Shown: positions 44,814 to 52,806, counted from the first letter of the stretch. The stretch: 64,000 nt of DNA from Arcobacter vandammei (GCF_016106035.1 NZ_JADKPZ010000011.1:28056-92055), one strand, 5' to 3'. Notes: generated by a model not told the origin, from the letters alone. Numbers and translations: made by a program.

Positions 44814-44838
44814 TTATAGCTTCAAAGTGAAGCTATAA
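44814..44838. terminator. Hairpin after the fez-like cluster
   Basis: TTATAGCTTCA, AAG, TGAAGCTATAA: a perfect 11-bp stem 12 bases past the last gene of the minus-strand cluster. There is no clear U-tract, so it is terminator-like only. Confidence 0.5.
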
Positions 44839-44849
44839 AATAGCAAAAT

Positions 44850-45155
44850 TTAAATTTCTGCTTTTAAAGTAGGTTTTGAAGATTTTGTAATTTTTGAATT
44901 ATTTGTAGATTTGTTTTTTGTTTCCAAAATAGCTTTATTCTTTTTTGGTTGATAAAGCATATGATGCCAAAGTGCAAAACCACAAAAAGCAACACCAGCA
45001 ACTATATGAGTATTTTTTGCAATTTTGTTTTTCATAAACATTGAAGTTATAACTGTTGCACCTAAAGTGGCAGTCATTCCTATTTTTGCAACTTCTCTTT
45101 GAAGTTCTAAATCAAATGTCTTTTCTTCTTTCATCTCTTTTCTTTCTTCTTTCAT
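44850..45155 (-). CDS. Small membrane protein of the fez-like cluster
   Basis: A 101-residue protein: a very charged N-terminus (MKEERKEMKEEK), two hydrophobic segments (VAKIGMTATLGATVITSMFM and NTHIVAGVAFCGFALWHHMLY) and a Lys/Thr/Ser-rich tail. His-His in FALWHHMLY at the membrane edge could bind metal, but this is speculation. The start is uncertain (an internal ATG seven codons later also fits). It overlaps a 40-residue ORF upstream. I do not recognise the family. Confidence 0.7.
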   Translation of the reverse strand: MKEERKEMKEEKTFDLELQREVAKIGMTATLGATVITSMFMKNKIAKNTHIVAGVAFCGFALWHHMLYQPKKNKAILETKNKSTNNSKITKSSKPTLKAEI

Positions 45156-45234
45156 AAGTTTTCATAGTTTTGTTTACTGTTTTAACTGTTAAAACACCTG
45201 TTAAAATAGTAGCTAATGGAAGTAAGAATGGCAT
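45112..45234 (-). CDS. 40-residue membrane peptide of the fez-like cluster
   Basis: An ORF from ATG 45232-45234 to TGA at 45112-45114: MPFLLPLATILTGVLTVKTV, then a very basic tail (TYERRKKRDERRKDI). One hydrophobic helix with a positively charged cytoplasmic end. AAAGGA lies six bases upstream, and its 3' end overlaps the next gene by 44 bases. It lies between the ATPase and the 101-residue protein, so it is likely translated and part of the cluster. The function is unknown. Confidence 0.6.
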   Translation of the reverse strand: MPFLLPLATILTGVLTVKTVNKTMKTYERRKKRDERRKDI

Positions 45235-45310
45235 ATAAATCCTTTTGATATTAATTATCAGAATATTACAACTTAGAAGCTTAAATAGAACTGATAACTA
45301 TTATTAAAAT

Positions 45311-47440
45311 CTAATTTTTTGCCAATTTTACTCCCCTTATAGAATTAAACAATAGTGCTATTGTTGTTCCATTGTGTAAAATTGCTGTTGTTATTGGTGA
45401 AAATAGTCCAAATGTCGCACCTGCAAGTATTCCACTATTTATTCCAACTGTTGCATTAAAATTTGTATTTATCAAACTCATAGTTTTATTTGCATACTCT
45501 TTTGCTTCAACAACAGCCATAATATCATCTTTTAAAAGACTAATATCAGCAGTTGCTTTTGCAATATCAGCACCTTTACTCATAGAAATTCCAACATGGG
45601 CTGAAATTAGTGCTGGAGCATCATTTATCCCATCTCCAATAAATGCAACTTTTTTTCCACTACGCATAAGCTCTTTTACAATATCTGCTTTTTCATGAGG
45701 TAAAAGTTCTGCTCTTACTTCATTTATTCCTAGCTCATCTGCTATTTTTAAGGCTTTTTGCTTTATATCACCTGTTAGCATTACAATATTTTTTGCTCCA
45801 AGGCTTTTTAGTTTTTTAATAGCATTTTTTGTATTTCCTCTTAGTTCATCACTTAAACCAATAGTTCCTAGAAGTTTTCCATCATATCCCACATAAAGTA
45901 GAGTATCGCTCTTTTTTAAAGAGTCTTCTATCTCTTTTTTATAAGGTGAGAAATCTATTTTCTCATCATCTTCCAAAAAGTGTCTGCTTCCTATAATTAC
46001 AGATTTTCCTTTTATTTCTGTTTTTACACCGTGAGCAACTATAAATTCAACTTCTTCATGGTGCATATGAACAAAACCTCTCTCTTTTGCTGCTTTTACA
46101 ACAGCTTCAGCAACGGGATGAAAATAGTGTTCTTCAGTTGAAGCTGTAAGATTTAAAAGCTTTTCTTCACTCCAATTTTTATCATAAGAATCAACACTTA
46201 CAACCTCTAATTCACCACTTGTTAATGTTCCTGTTTTATCAAAAACAAAAGTATCAGCAGTTGCTAATGCTTCAATAGATTTTGCACCTTTTATCATAAT
46301 TCCAGCATGTCCAGCTTTGCTAATAGTTGATTTAAAAGCAACAGGAGTTGCAAGTTTTAATGCACATGAATAATCAGCTTGAAGAACTGAAGCTACTCTT
46401 TGGAAATCTCTTGTAAAAATATAAGCAGTAGTTGCAAGTCCCAAAGTAACAGGTACAAGCTTATCTGCAAGGCGGTTTGCTTTTAGTTGAGCTGAAGATT
46501 TTTCATTTAAAGAGTTCTCTATATAGTGCTTAATTCTTTGAGTTGCTGTATTTGCCCCAACTCTTTCAGCCCAAATTCTAAAACGTCCTTCTTCAACAAT
46601 AGTTCCAGAAAGAACTCTATCGCCTCTATATTTTGCAACAGGAGTTGCTTCTCCTGTCATTGAAACTTGATTTATTGTTCCTGCTCCATCAATAATATGG
46701 CCATCAACAGCAATAGTATTTCCAGTTCCTACAACAACAATATCACCAACAACTAAATCAGATGTTTTTACTAAAATTTCAGTTACTTTTCCGTCGATTT
46801 TTTTCTCAACCCAAGCTTCTTCAATATTTGGTTTTGCCAACTCTTTTAATAAATCATCACTTTTATGTACAGTTGTCTCTTCTATATACTCTCCAAGTTC
46901 AAGCATAGCATTTGTTGAGTTTGCTGCTAGATAATCTTTTCTTAAAATAGAAATAGCAACAGCTCCAGCTTCAAGAACATGAGAAGTGAGACCTTCACTA
47001 AACAGCTCTTTTGTTCCATCTATTAAAAGTGGAGTACAAGCAAGAGTTGTAGTTACTGCTTTTAAATTTTGATTTGTTATTAACATTTCAGAAACAAGAG
47101 CCGAACTTGCTATTAAAGTTCCTTTAATAGAAGGTTCTTCGCTATTTACACAAGATATGCAAACACTAGTTTCACTATTTTCAACAGCTTTTAATAAAGA
47201 GTTTAGAGTCAAGTTTGCTAATTTTTTTTCAATTTTATTAAAAATATCGCTAGATAATTCAAAGATTATAGAGTAGGCATTTCTATTTATTCTTATATTT
47301 TTAATGCTTTTTTGAAGATTTTTATCATCTAAAAAATAGCTTTTTAAAATATCTTCATCTATAAACTTCTCTTTTAAAATTTCAAGCTTATATCTAGCTC
47401 TAAGCCCAGCTTGATGTACTTTTAAAAAGTTTTTTTGCAT
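45311..47440 (-). CDS. fezB: P1B-6-like heavy-metal ATPase, ferrosome FezB candidate
   Basis: A 709-residue P-type ATPase with an N-terminal HMA2-like region (KVHQAGLRARYKLEI at residues 7-21), the A-domain motif MTGEATPV, the membrane metal motif DYSCALKLATP, phosphorylation site DKTGTLTSGEL, the His-Pro loop EEHYFHPVAEA and GDGINDAPAL. The membrane motif is SCA, not CPC or SPC; to my knowledge SCA defines the P1B-6 group, whose characterised members are FezB of ferrosomes, iron-storing membrane organelles. The neighbours (ferritin-like, HMA2 and glycine-zipper proteins) and Fur-like sites upstream fit iron transport. The cargo metal is inferred. Confidence 0.75.
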   Translation of the reverse strand: MQKNFLKVHQAGLRARYKLEILKEKFIDEDILKSYFLDDKNLQKSIKNIRINRNAYSIIFELSSDIFNKIEKKLANLTLNSLLKAVENSETSVCISCVNSEEPSIKGTLIASSALVSEMLITNQNLKAVTTTLACTPLLIDGTKELFSEGLTSHVLEAGAVAISILRKDYLAANSTNAMLELGEYIEETTVHKSDDLLKELAKPNIEEAWVEKKIDGKVTEILVKTSDLVVGDIVVVGTGNTIAVDGHIIDGAGTINQVSMTGEATPVAKYRGDRVLSGTIVEEGRFRIWAERVGANTATQRIKHYIENSLNEKSSAQLKANRLADKLVPVTLGLATTAYIFTRDFQRVASVLQADYSCALKLATPVAFKSTISKAGHAGIMIKGAKSIEALATADTFVFDKTGTLTSGELEVVSVDSYDKNWSEEKLLNLTASTEEHYFHPVAEAVVKAAKERGFVHMHHEEVEFIVAHGVKTEIKGKSVIIGSRHFLEDDEKIDFSPYKKEIEDSLKKSDTLLYVGYDGKLLGTIGLSDELRGNTKNAIKKLKSLGAKNIVMLTGDIKQKALKIADELGINEVRAELLPHEKADIVKELMRSGKKVAFIGDGINDAPALISAHVGISMSKGADIAKATADISLLKDDIMAVVEAKEYANKTMSLINTNFNATVGINSGILAGATFGLFSPITTAILHNGTTIALLFNSIRGVKLAKN

Positions 47441-47442
47441 TT

Positions 47443-47817
47443 TTAAAACTCTTGCTCTTTTGCTTGTGCTGCTGCTCTTGCATCTTCCATTCTCTCTTTC
47501 ATCTCTTCAACACCAGCACTTACAAGTGATTTTGCTTTTTCTACTACTTTGAAGATGTTCTCTTGAGCATTTTTATTTGTAAGAAGATATGTTGCAACTG
47601 CACCAATTAAAGCACCTTTTATAAAATCTGCATTAAATAAAGTGTTTGTTTGAGTTGCTGTACTATTTTGTGCCAAATTTTGGTTTTGATTTGAAACTAC
47701 ATTTTGGTTGATGTATGGATTTTGATTAAAATTTAATCCACTTTGATTTTGGTTTCTAGTGTTGTTGATATTTGTATCGTATTGGTTCATATTTTGGTTA
47801 TTTATTTGATTATTCAT
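47443..47817 (-). CDS. Asn/Gln-rich protein with a membrane helix (YtxH-like)
   Basis: A 124-residue protein in two parts. Residues 1-60 are extremely rich in Asn and Gln, with repeated NQN, a low-complexity prion-like stretch. Then FIKGALIGAVATYLLTNKNAQE is a glycine-containing membrane helix like YtxH proteins, and a helical acidic/basic tail (KAKSLVSAGVEEMKERMEDARAAAQAKEQEF) resembles an amphipathic coiled coil. It overlaps the preceding gene by eight bases and lies two bases from the ATPase. I infer a structural role on a membrane compartment; no function is known. Confidence 0.75.
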   Translation of the reverse strand: MNNQINNQNMNQYDTNINNTRNQNQSGLNFNQNPYINQNVVSNQNQNLAQNSTATQTNTLFNADFIKGALIGAVATYLLTNKNAQENIFKVVEKAKSLVSAGVEEMKERMEDARAAAQAKEQEF

Positions 47818-48166
47818 CTATTTCTCCTATTTCTATGTTTTGATTTGTTAAATATTTTTGCTCTAGCTTCTCTTCTATTAATTCAATTGCATAAATTCCA
47901 GCAACACCAATAGAAGCAGCAGTTATTGCTCTTAGATAATTTCCTTCTCCTATATAGTTTGTTGTTGCTATTGCACTTCCTGTTGCTATTGCACCTTGTG
48001 AAGCCCTTTTTGTAGTATCCTTTATAGCTTCACAACTTTTTATTTGTCCTGCTTTATATTTTTTGTAGTTTATTGCTCCACTTACAACAGCACTTGCAAT
48101 TGCTCCACTAATTACATGCCCCAATACATTTCTTGGACTTCCTGTATTTATCTTCAAATCTTTCAT
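47810..48166 (-). CDS. Glycine-zipper membrane protein of the fez-like cluster
   Basis: A 118-residue protein rich in small residues: VLGHVISGAIASAVVSGAINYKKYKAG, a second zipper ASQGAIATGSAIATTNYIG and a third AITAASIGVAGIYAIELIEEKLEQ. Three helices with Gly/Ala faces could pack tightly in a membrane, as in magnetosome-type or YtxH-like proteins. One cysteine (KSCEAIKD). It overlaps both neighbours, so it is in the same operon. The family is not recognised with confidence. Confidence 0.75.
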   Translation of the reverse strand: MKDLKINTGSPRNVLGHVISGAIASAVVSGAINYKKYKAGQIKSCEAIKDTTKRASQGAIATGSAIATTNYIGEGNYLRAITAASIGVAGIYAIELIEEKLEQKYLTNQNIEIGEIDE

Positions 48167-48456
48167 TGTGTTACCTCACTGTTTTGCTCTTTTGGTTTTC
48201 TAGTATATTTTCTCTTTGTTTTTTGCTCTACTAACTCTTTTTTTGGAGTAGTTTTTTTACTACTTATCTTTTTCTCTACTAGCTCTTTTGTTTGAGATAT
48301 TTTTTCTTTTGTACTTTTTCCTAGCTCTTCGCTTTTCTCTTTTGCACTATTTAAAAGAGTTTGACCTTTTTCTTTTAGTAAATCTCTATTTTTGTATGCA
48401 ACAATCGCACCAGCTCCCACGATTAATCCAGCTATAAATGGTAATGCCATTTTCAC
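48163..48456 (-). CDS. YtxH-like protein with basic tail
   Basis: A 97-residue protein: one glycine-rich helix (LPFIAGLIVGAGAIVAYKNR), a helical Lys/Glu middle (LLKEKGQTLLNSAKEKSEELGKS), then a strongly basic tail (KRKYTRKPKEQNSEVTQ). YtxH-type layout. The tail might bind nucleic acid or acidic surfaces. The first codon in frame is MKMALPF; the stop of the ferritin-like gene overlaps it by four bases. Confidence 0.75.
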   Translation of the reverse strand: MKMALPFIAGLIVGAGAIVAYKNRDLLKEKGQTLLNSAKEKSEELGKSTKEKISQTKELVEKKISSKKTTPKKELVEQKTKRKYTRKPKEQNSEVTQ

Positions 48457-49121
48457 TCCTTTATTTGTGATTTACTTATTAGCTCATTTAATAAATAAGC
48501 CAACACCGCTCCAGTTCCAGCACCACCAATAAATTGCATATTAATATTTGGAAGTAGTTTTGAAATCATTGTTTCATCAATATTTCCACTCATAATATCA
48601 TTTATCATAGTTTGATACTCTTGCATTTTTGCCATCATATCTTCGCCATTTTGTGGAATATTTCCACTATTGTAGTGATTTATAACACAAGACCTAAAAG
48701 CTGGAAGATGATTATTAAATGAAGCTGCTTGAAGTCTATATAAAACATCAATAATATCGCTATCTTGTGCATAGTTTAAAAGATGATTGTACATGGCAAT
48801 ATTTTGAATTTCACTTGCAACTCCTAGTTCACAACACTCAATAACACTATTAGGAATAACAACTCTGTTTTCCCAGTCATTTTGTGGAACTTCTACACCA
48901 TACTTTTGCATAAGGTTTATAAGTACACTATAATGTACAGCTTCAGCCTCTTTTATATTTGAAAAAGGGTTTATATTTCCAAATTTTTCAATCACTTTTG
49001 TATATACTTCATAAGCCTTGAACTCATCATAAACTGCAATTTGTAAAATTTGATCACGAATTGCAATATTTGAAGTTTCATCAATTTTTTTACTATTTAA
49101 AATATTGTAATCAACAGCCAC
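48453..49121 (-). CDS. Ferritin-like DUF2202-type protein with C-terminal glycine zipper
   Basis: A 222-residue protein. Residues 20-150 resemble a four-helix ferritin-like fold of DUF2202 type, with carboxylate/His helices: AVYDEFKAYEVYTKVIEKFG, EAEAVHYSVLINLMQKYG, ELGVASEIQNIAMYNHLL and ASFNNHLPAFRSC. These could carry a di-iron site. A C-terminal tail (GGAGTGAVLAYLLNELI) forms a short glycine-rich helix unlike the usual DUF2202 proteins, perhaps a membrane anchor. Next to a P1B-6-like ATPase, an iron oxidation or storage role is attractive but inferred. Confidence 0.7.
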   Translation of the reverse strand: MAVDYNILNSKKIDETSNIAIRDQILQIAVYDEFKAYEVYTKVIEKFGNINPFSNIKEAEAVHYSVLINLMQKYGVEVPQNDWENRVVIPNSVIECCELGVASEIQNIAMYNHLLNYAQDSDIIDVLYRLQAASFNNHLPAFRSCVINHYNSGNIPQNGEDMMAKMQEYQTMINDIMSGNIDETMISKLLPNINMQFIGGAGTGAVLAYLLNELISKSQIKE

Positions 49122-49435
49122 TAAATAACCTCCTTTGCTAGATTGTTTATAAGTTCTGTAATTTCAGAAAGATTTTCTTGTTTTATTAAATCTTCCCAAA
49201 GTTTTGGTTTAAAAACTTGTGGATTGTATGTAATTGTAACAGAAGCTATTATTTTGTTTATTTTTATATCTAATATACCATCTATCTTTTTTGGTAAATC
49301 TTCAATGTCTTTTAGTGTCAAATTTCCTGCATTTTGAGTAATTTTAGGATTTACTCTCACTCTTAATCTTCCAGGGCTATGAGCTATTATAGAAAAATAA
49401 CTAGCAATCTTTACAATCTCTTCACTTTTTATCAA
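49121..49435 (-). CDS. HMA2-type protein, FezC-like
   Basis: A 104-residue soluble protein with a ferredoxin-like HMA2 fold: AHSPGRLRVRVNP, then LPKKIDGILDIKINKIIASVTITYNP. It lacks the CxxC copper motif. The HSPGRLRVR stretch resembles HQAGLRARY at the N-terminus of the ATPase at 45311-47440. In ferrosome clusters, as I recall, a small HMA-domain protein (FezC) shares an Arg-rich motif with FezB. It is the first gene of the cluster, shares one base with the ferritin-like gene and begins about 120 bases from the nearest Fur-like site. Confidence 0.68.
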   Translation of the reverse strand: MIKSEEIVKIASYFSIIAHSPGRLRVRVNPKITQNAGNLTLKDIEDLPKKIDGILDIKINKIIASVTITYNPQVFKPKLWEDLIKQENLSEITELINNLAKEVI

Positions 49436-49520
49436 AATTTCTCTCTTTTTTTATAGAATTTATCAAAAAAAATTGTATTTAAAAAGAGATTAAAGTAATA
49501 TAAAACCCATAAATAGCAAT

Positions 49521-49640
49521 ATTTATTATCATTACATTTTCTAAAATAACATTATAATAATTATTATCAATTTTATTTGATTTTAAGTTTATTTTATTAA
49601 TATTCCGTTAATTTTTTTCAAATAGTGATAATAATTATTA
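49521..49640. promoter_or_regulatory. Fur-box-like palindromes in the divergent iron spacer
   Basis: Three candidates: ATTTATTATCATTAC (49521-49535), the perfect palindrome ATAATAATTATTAT (49554-49567, followed by CA) and TGATAATAATTATTA (49626-49640). They resemble the Fur 7-1-7 form (TGATAAT-A-ATTATCA). They lie between the fez-like cluster and the TonB receptor, which are transcribed divergently. In AT-rich DNA single matches are weak; three in 120 bases between two iron-related units is more convincing. Confidence 0.55.
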
Positions 49641-49710
49641 AATAGTTTCTCCTAAAAAACTATTTAGAAATTTTTTTCGAAATTAAAAATTAACAAAAGG
49701 AAGAGAAAAT

Positions 49711-51839
49711 ATGAAAATACGACTGGCTATGTCTGTTGCTGCAATTTTAGTTGCGGGGGGGGTACACTTTTAAGTGCTAACGAAACTACAAAACTTGATG
49801 ATATACAAGTTGTAACAACTGCAGGTGGATATGAACAAAAAATCACAGATGCTCCTGCATCAATCTCTGTTGTTTCACAACAAGACTTACAAAACAAAAA
49901 ATATGCAAACTTAGCTGAAGCTATTGAAGATGTAGAAGGTGTTGATGTTGATAGAACTAGTGTTGGAAAAACTGGTGGATTAAATATCAGTATTAGAGGT
50001 ATGGGTTCTGAAAACACTTTGATACTTATAGATGGAAGAAGACAAAACTCTTCTGGAAACAACACTCCAAATGGATTTGGTGAAACTAACAATAATTTCT
50101 TACCACCACTTTCTGCAATTGAAAGAATTGAGATTATCAAAGGACCTATGAGTACACTTTATGGTTCTGATGCTATGGGTGGAGTTGTAAATATTATCAC
50201 TAAAAAAGTTGCAAATGAGTGGACTGGGTCTATTGGAGTTGATAGAACTTTTCAAGAAAATTCACAAATGGGAGATAGTAATACTATAAATACATATCTT
50301 AGTGGACCAATAGTAAAGGATTTATTAGGATTAAGTATAAGAGGAAGCCACTATGATAGAGATTCTTCAAGTATAAAATATGATGATGGGGCGGATGTTA
50401 GTGCTAGAGGACCTTCTCCTGTTGAGGGAACAAACTGGTCATTAGGTGGAAAACTTACTTTAACTCCAAATGAAAATAATGATATTTATTTAGATGCCTT
50501 CACTTCAAAACAAAGTTATAATAATGATAAAGCGCAATTAGGAACTTTAAATACTGCAACAGCTTCTCAAGGATACGATAAAAGGTTGAGATTTGAAAGA
50601 GAACAATTTACTTTAGGACATAGTTCAAGATTTAATATTGGTACTTTAGAATCAAGTATTATGAGAACAGAAACTGAAAAAATAGGAAGATTAATTCCTG
50701 GAACGATAGGAGTTCCTTATGTTGGTATGCCATCGATTATTGGTGGAAATGAAAGAGAGTTAAAAAATACTGATACAGTTTTAGATTCTAAATTTGTAAC
50801 AGATTATTTTAATAGAAATATTATCACTATTGGTGGACAATTATGGAAATCTGAGTTTAATGATGGCTTGGTAGAAGATAAATTTAAACAAGATATGTGG
50901 GCTTTATTTGCAGAAGATGAAATCTCTATTACAGACTCTTTAGCACTTACTTTAGGTGGAAGATATGACCACCACGATGTTTTTGGTGGAAATTTTAGTC
51001 CAAGAGCTTATGCTGTATATACTGCAAATGACAACTGGACTGTAAAAGGTGGGGTATCAAGAGGATTTAAAGCACCAGCAGTTCAAGCACTATACGATGG
51101 TATTAATGGTGCAACTGCACAAGGAAGAACATTAACAATAGGAAATCCTGATTTAAAACCTGAAAAATCGACAAACTACGAAACAGGAGTTTACTACAAT
51201 GCTGAAAATGGTTTTAAAGCGAATGTAACAGTTTTCTATAATGAATATACAGACAAAATTCAAAGTGATGGTACTGTAACTATTTCAGGACATCCTACAA
51301 TTCCAAATGGAACTTATACAAAAAGTAGTAATATCGGAAAAGCTGAAACAAAAGGTTTAGAATTTGGTACTAACATACCACTATATTTTGATGGTTTAAA
51401 TCTAAGAGCAAACTATACATTCATGCAAAGTGAACAAAAAAATGGAAATAATAAAGGAGCAGCATTCTCAAATACTCCAAAACACGCTTTAAATGCAACC
51501 TTAAACTACCAAGCTACAAAAGATTTGAATCTTTGGTTTAAAGGTGAATACAAAAGTGATAGAAAAAGATTTACACAAAAATATGAAAATCTAAGTGATG
51601 ACAATAAAAATATATATGACCAGTTAGGAGACTTAAAAGCTTATGAAATATTCCATTTAGGTGGAAGTTATAAATGGAATAAAGATTTAACTCTTAGTGC
51701 AACTGTGTATAACTTATTTGATAAAGACTTTTACAAAAGAAGTGAATATACTAATCTAGCTGGAAACAAAGTGTACTCTGCTGATAATGCAAATATAGAA
51801 GGTAGAAGACTTTGGTTGGCTATGAATTTAAAATTCTAA
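49711..51839 (+). pseudogene. TonB-dependent siderophore receptor, interrupted at a poly-G tract (probably phase-variable OFF)
   Basis: The ATG at 49711 (AAAAGGAAGAG upstream) begins a signal peptide, MKIRLAMSVAAILVAGG, but eight Gs at 49755-49762 shift it into a stop at 49771-49773. With nine Gs the frame continues GTLLSANETTKLDDIQVVTTAGG into a full receptor: plug domain with TonB-box-like start, SIRGMGSENTLILIDGRR, IERIEIIKGPMSTLYGSDAMGGVVNIITKK, and a beta barrel ending in an aromatic residue (WLAMNLKF). Total about 709 residues. It resembles CirA/FepA-type catecholate receptors. The remaining frame is intact, so the gene looks switchable rather than decayed. Confidence 0.88.
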
Positions 51840-51856
51840 AAAACTTTATTTCGGAA

Positions 51857-51962
51857 CAATGGCTTTAGCCATTGCCAATAGCGATTTTATTTTTACTTAG
51901 GCAGGGACTAAAAGTCCCTGTTCCAATAAAAACTCTCTGCTAACTGGACTGAAGTCTAGTTT
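51857..51962. repeat. Three consecutive short hairpins after the receptor
   Basis: CAATGGCT-TT-AGCCATTG (51857-51874), CAGGGACT-AAA-AGTCCCTG (51902-51920) and AACTGGAC-TGAA-GTCTAGTT (51942-51961, one G-T pair). All three have 8-bp arms and similar spacing, and the flanks repeat GGAACA / TTCC-like words. The first can terminate the receptor transcript; the group may be a decaying palindromic repeat element. The remaining sequence up to 52050 shows nothing else. Confidence 0.5.
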
Positions 51963-52052
51963 CCATTACAAATTGAAAGATTCTTTATTTTCTTAATTCC
52001 CCTTTATTTAATAGTGAACTCTTTAAATTCTTCACTCAGGAAAACTCAAAAC

Positions 52053-52082
52053 TTGACAATTTGTCAATATTTTAGTTAATAT
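52053..52082 (+). promoter_or_regulatory. higBA promoter with operator over the -35
   Basis: TTGACA-ATT-TGTCAA (52053-52067), a perfect inverted repeat that includes the -35 hexamer, followed after 18 bp by TAATAT (52077-52082). The expected start point is at or next to the higB ATG at 52090, and no ribosome-binding sequence is visible, so the transcript may be leaderless. The palindrome is a natural site for HigA autorepression. Confidence 0.6.
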
Positions 52083-52089
52083 TCTACCT

Positions 52090-52389
52090 ATGAGAGTTAT
52101 TTCCAAAAAAACACTAAAAGATTTTTATGAGCAAAGCATATATCAAGATAGTAAAGAGCCACTTGAGGCTTGGCACAAAGAGATAGTAAAAGCCGATTTT
52201 AAAAATCCAAACGATATAAAAGAACTATATAGAAGTGCAAGTATAGTAGTAAACAATAGAGTTGTTTTTAATATCCACGGAAATAAATATAGGCTAGTTG
52301 TAAAGATAAACTACTTTGCACAAGTTGTATATATACGATTTATTGGTACTCATAAAGAGTATGACAAGATAGATGTAACTCAAATTTAG
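52090..52389 (+). CDS. higB: HigB-family toxin (mRNA interferase)
   Basis: A 99-residue RelE/HigB-type toxin. ISKKTLKDFYEQ at the start, NRVVFNIHGNKYRLVVKINYFAQVVYIRFIGTHKEYDKID at the end are the HigB signature; such enzymes cut mRNA on the ribosome. It stands first, toxin before antitoxin, the usual order for higBA. The start has no visible ribosome site. It is separated from higA by nine bases. Confidence 0.9.
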   Translation: MRVISKKTLKDFYEQSIYQDSKEPLEAWHKEIVKADFKNPNDIKELYRSASIVVNNRVVFNIHGNKYRLVVKINYFAQVVYIRFIGTHKEYDKIDVTQI

Positions 52390-52398
52390 GAGTAAAAT

Positions 52399-52761
52399 AT
52401 GATAAAACCTATAAGAAATGAAGCTGATTATGAAGCTACTTTAAAAAGAGTTGATGAGCTAATGGAAGCTGTTCCAAATACACAAGAGTTTGATGAACTT
52501 GAAGTTTTGGTTACTTTAGTTGAAAGCTATGAAGAAAAACACTACTTTATAGAAGCACCAGATCCAATAGCTGCTATAAAGTTTAGAATGGAGCAAGAAA
52601 ATTTAAAACAAAAAGATTTAGTACCAATCTTTGGAGATAGTGCGATAGTATCAAAAGTTTTAAAAGGGCAAAGAAAACTTACAGTTGAGATGATACAAAA
52701 CCTACACGATAAGCTAAAAATACCTTTTGAAAGCCTATTTCCTAAAATACTTATTACTTAG
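52399..52761 (+). CDS. higA: HigA-family antitoxin
   Basis: A 120-residue antitoxin with a C-terminal Cro/C1-type helix-turn-helix (RMEQENLKQKDLVPIFGDSAIVSKVLKGQRKLTVEMIQNLHDKL). It neutralises HigB and should repress the operon through the palindrome at 52053-52067. AGGAG lies upstream of the start (ATTTAGGAGTAAAATATG). Confidence 0.9.
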   Translation: MIKPIRNEADYEATLKRVDELMEAVPNTQEFDELEVLVTLVESYEEKHYFIEAPDPIAAIKFRMEQENLKQKDLVPIFGDSAIVSKVLKGQRKLTVEMIQNLHDKLKIPFESLFPKILIT

Positions 52762-52806
52762 TCTATAAAAAATAAATACCTTGTTCAATAAAAACTTTTG
52801 TTTCCA

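Noticed and set aside
45311..47440. Annotation as a copper or zinc exporter.
   Set aside because: CPC is replaced by SCA and the N-terminus lacks CxxC, which fits the P1B-6 type better than the copper or zinc groups.
49727..50140. Minus-strand open frame of 137 codons across the receptor start.
   Set aside because: It is antisense to the plug domain codons of the receptor, has no ribosome site and is low-complexity Ser/Pro-rich; a shadow of the real gene.
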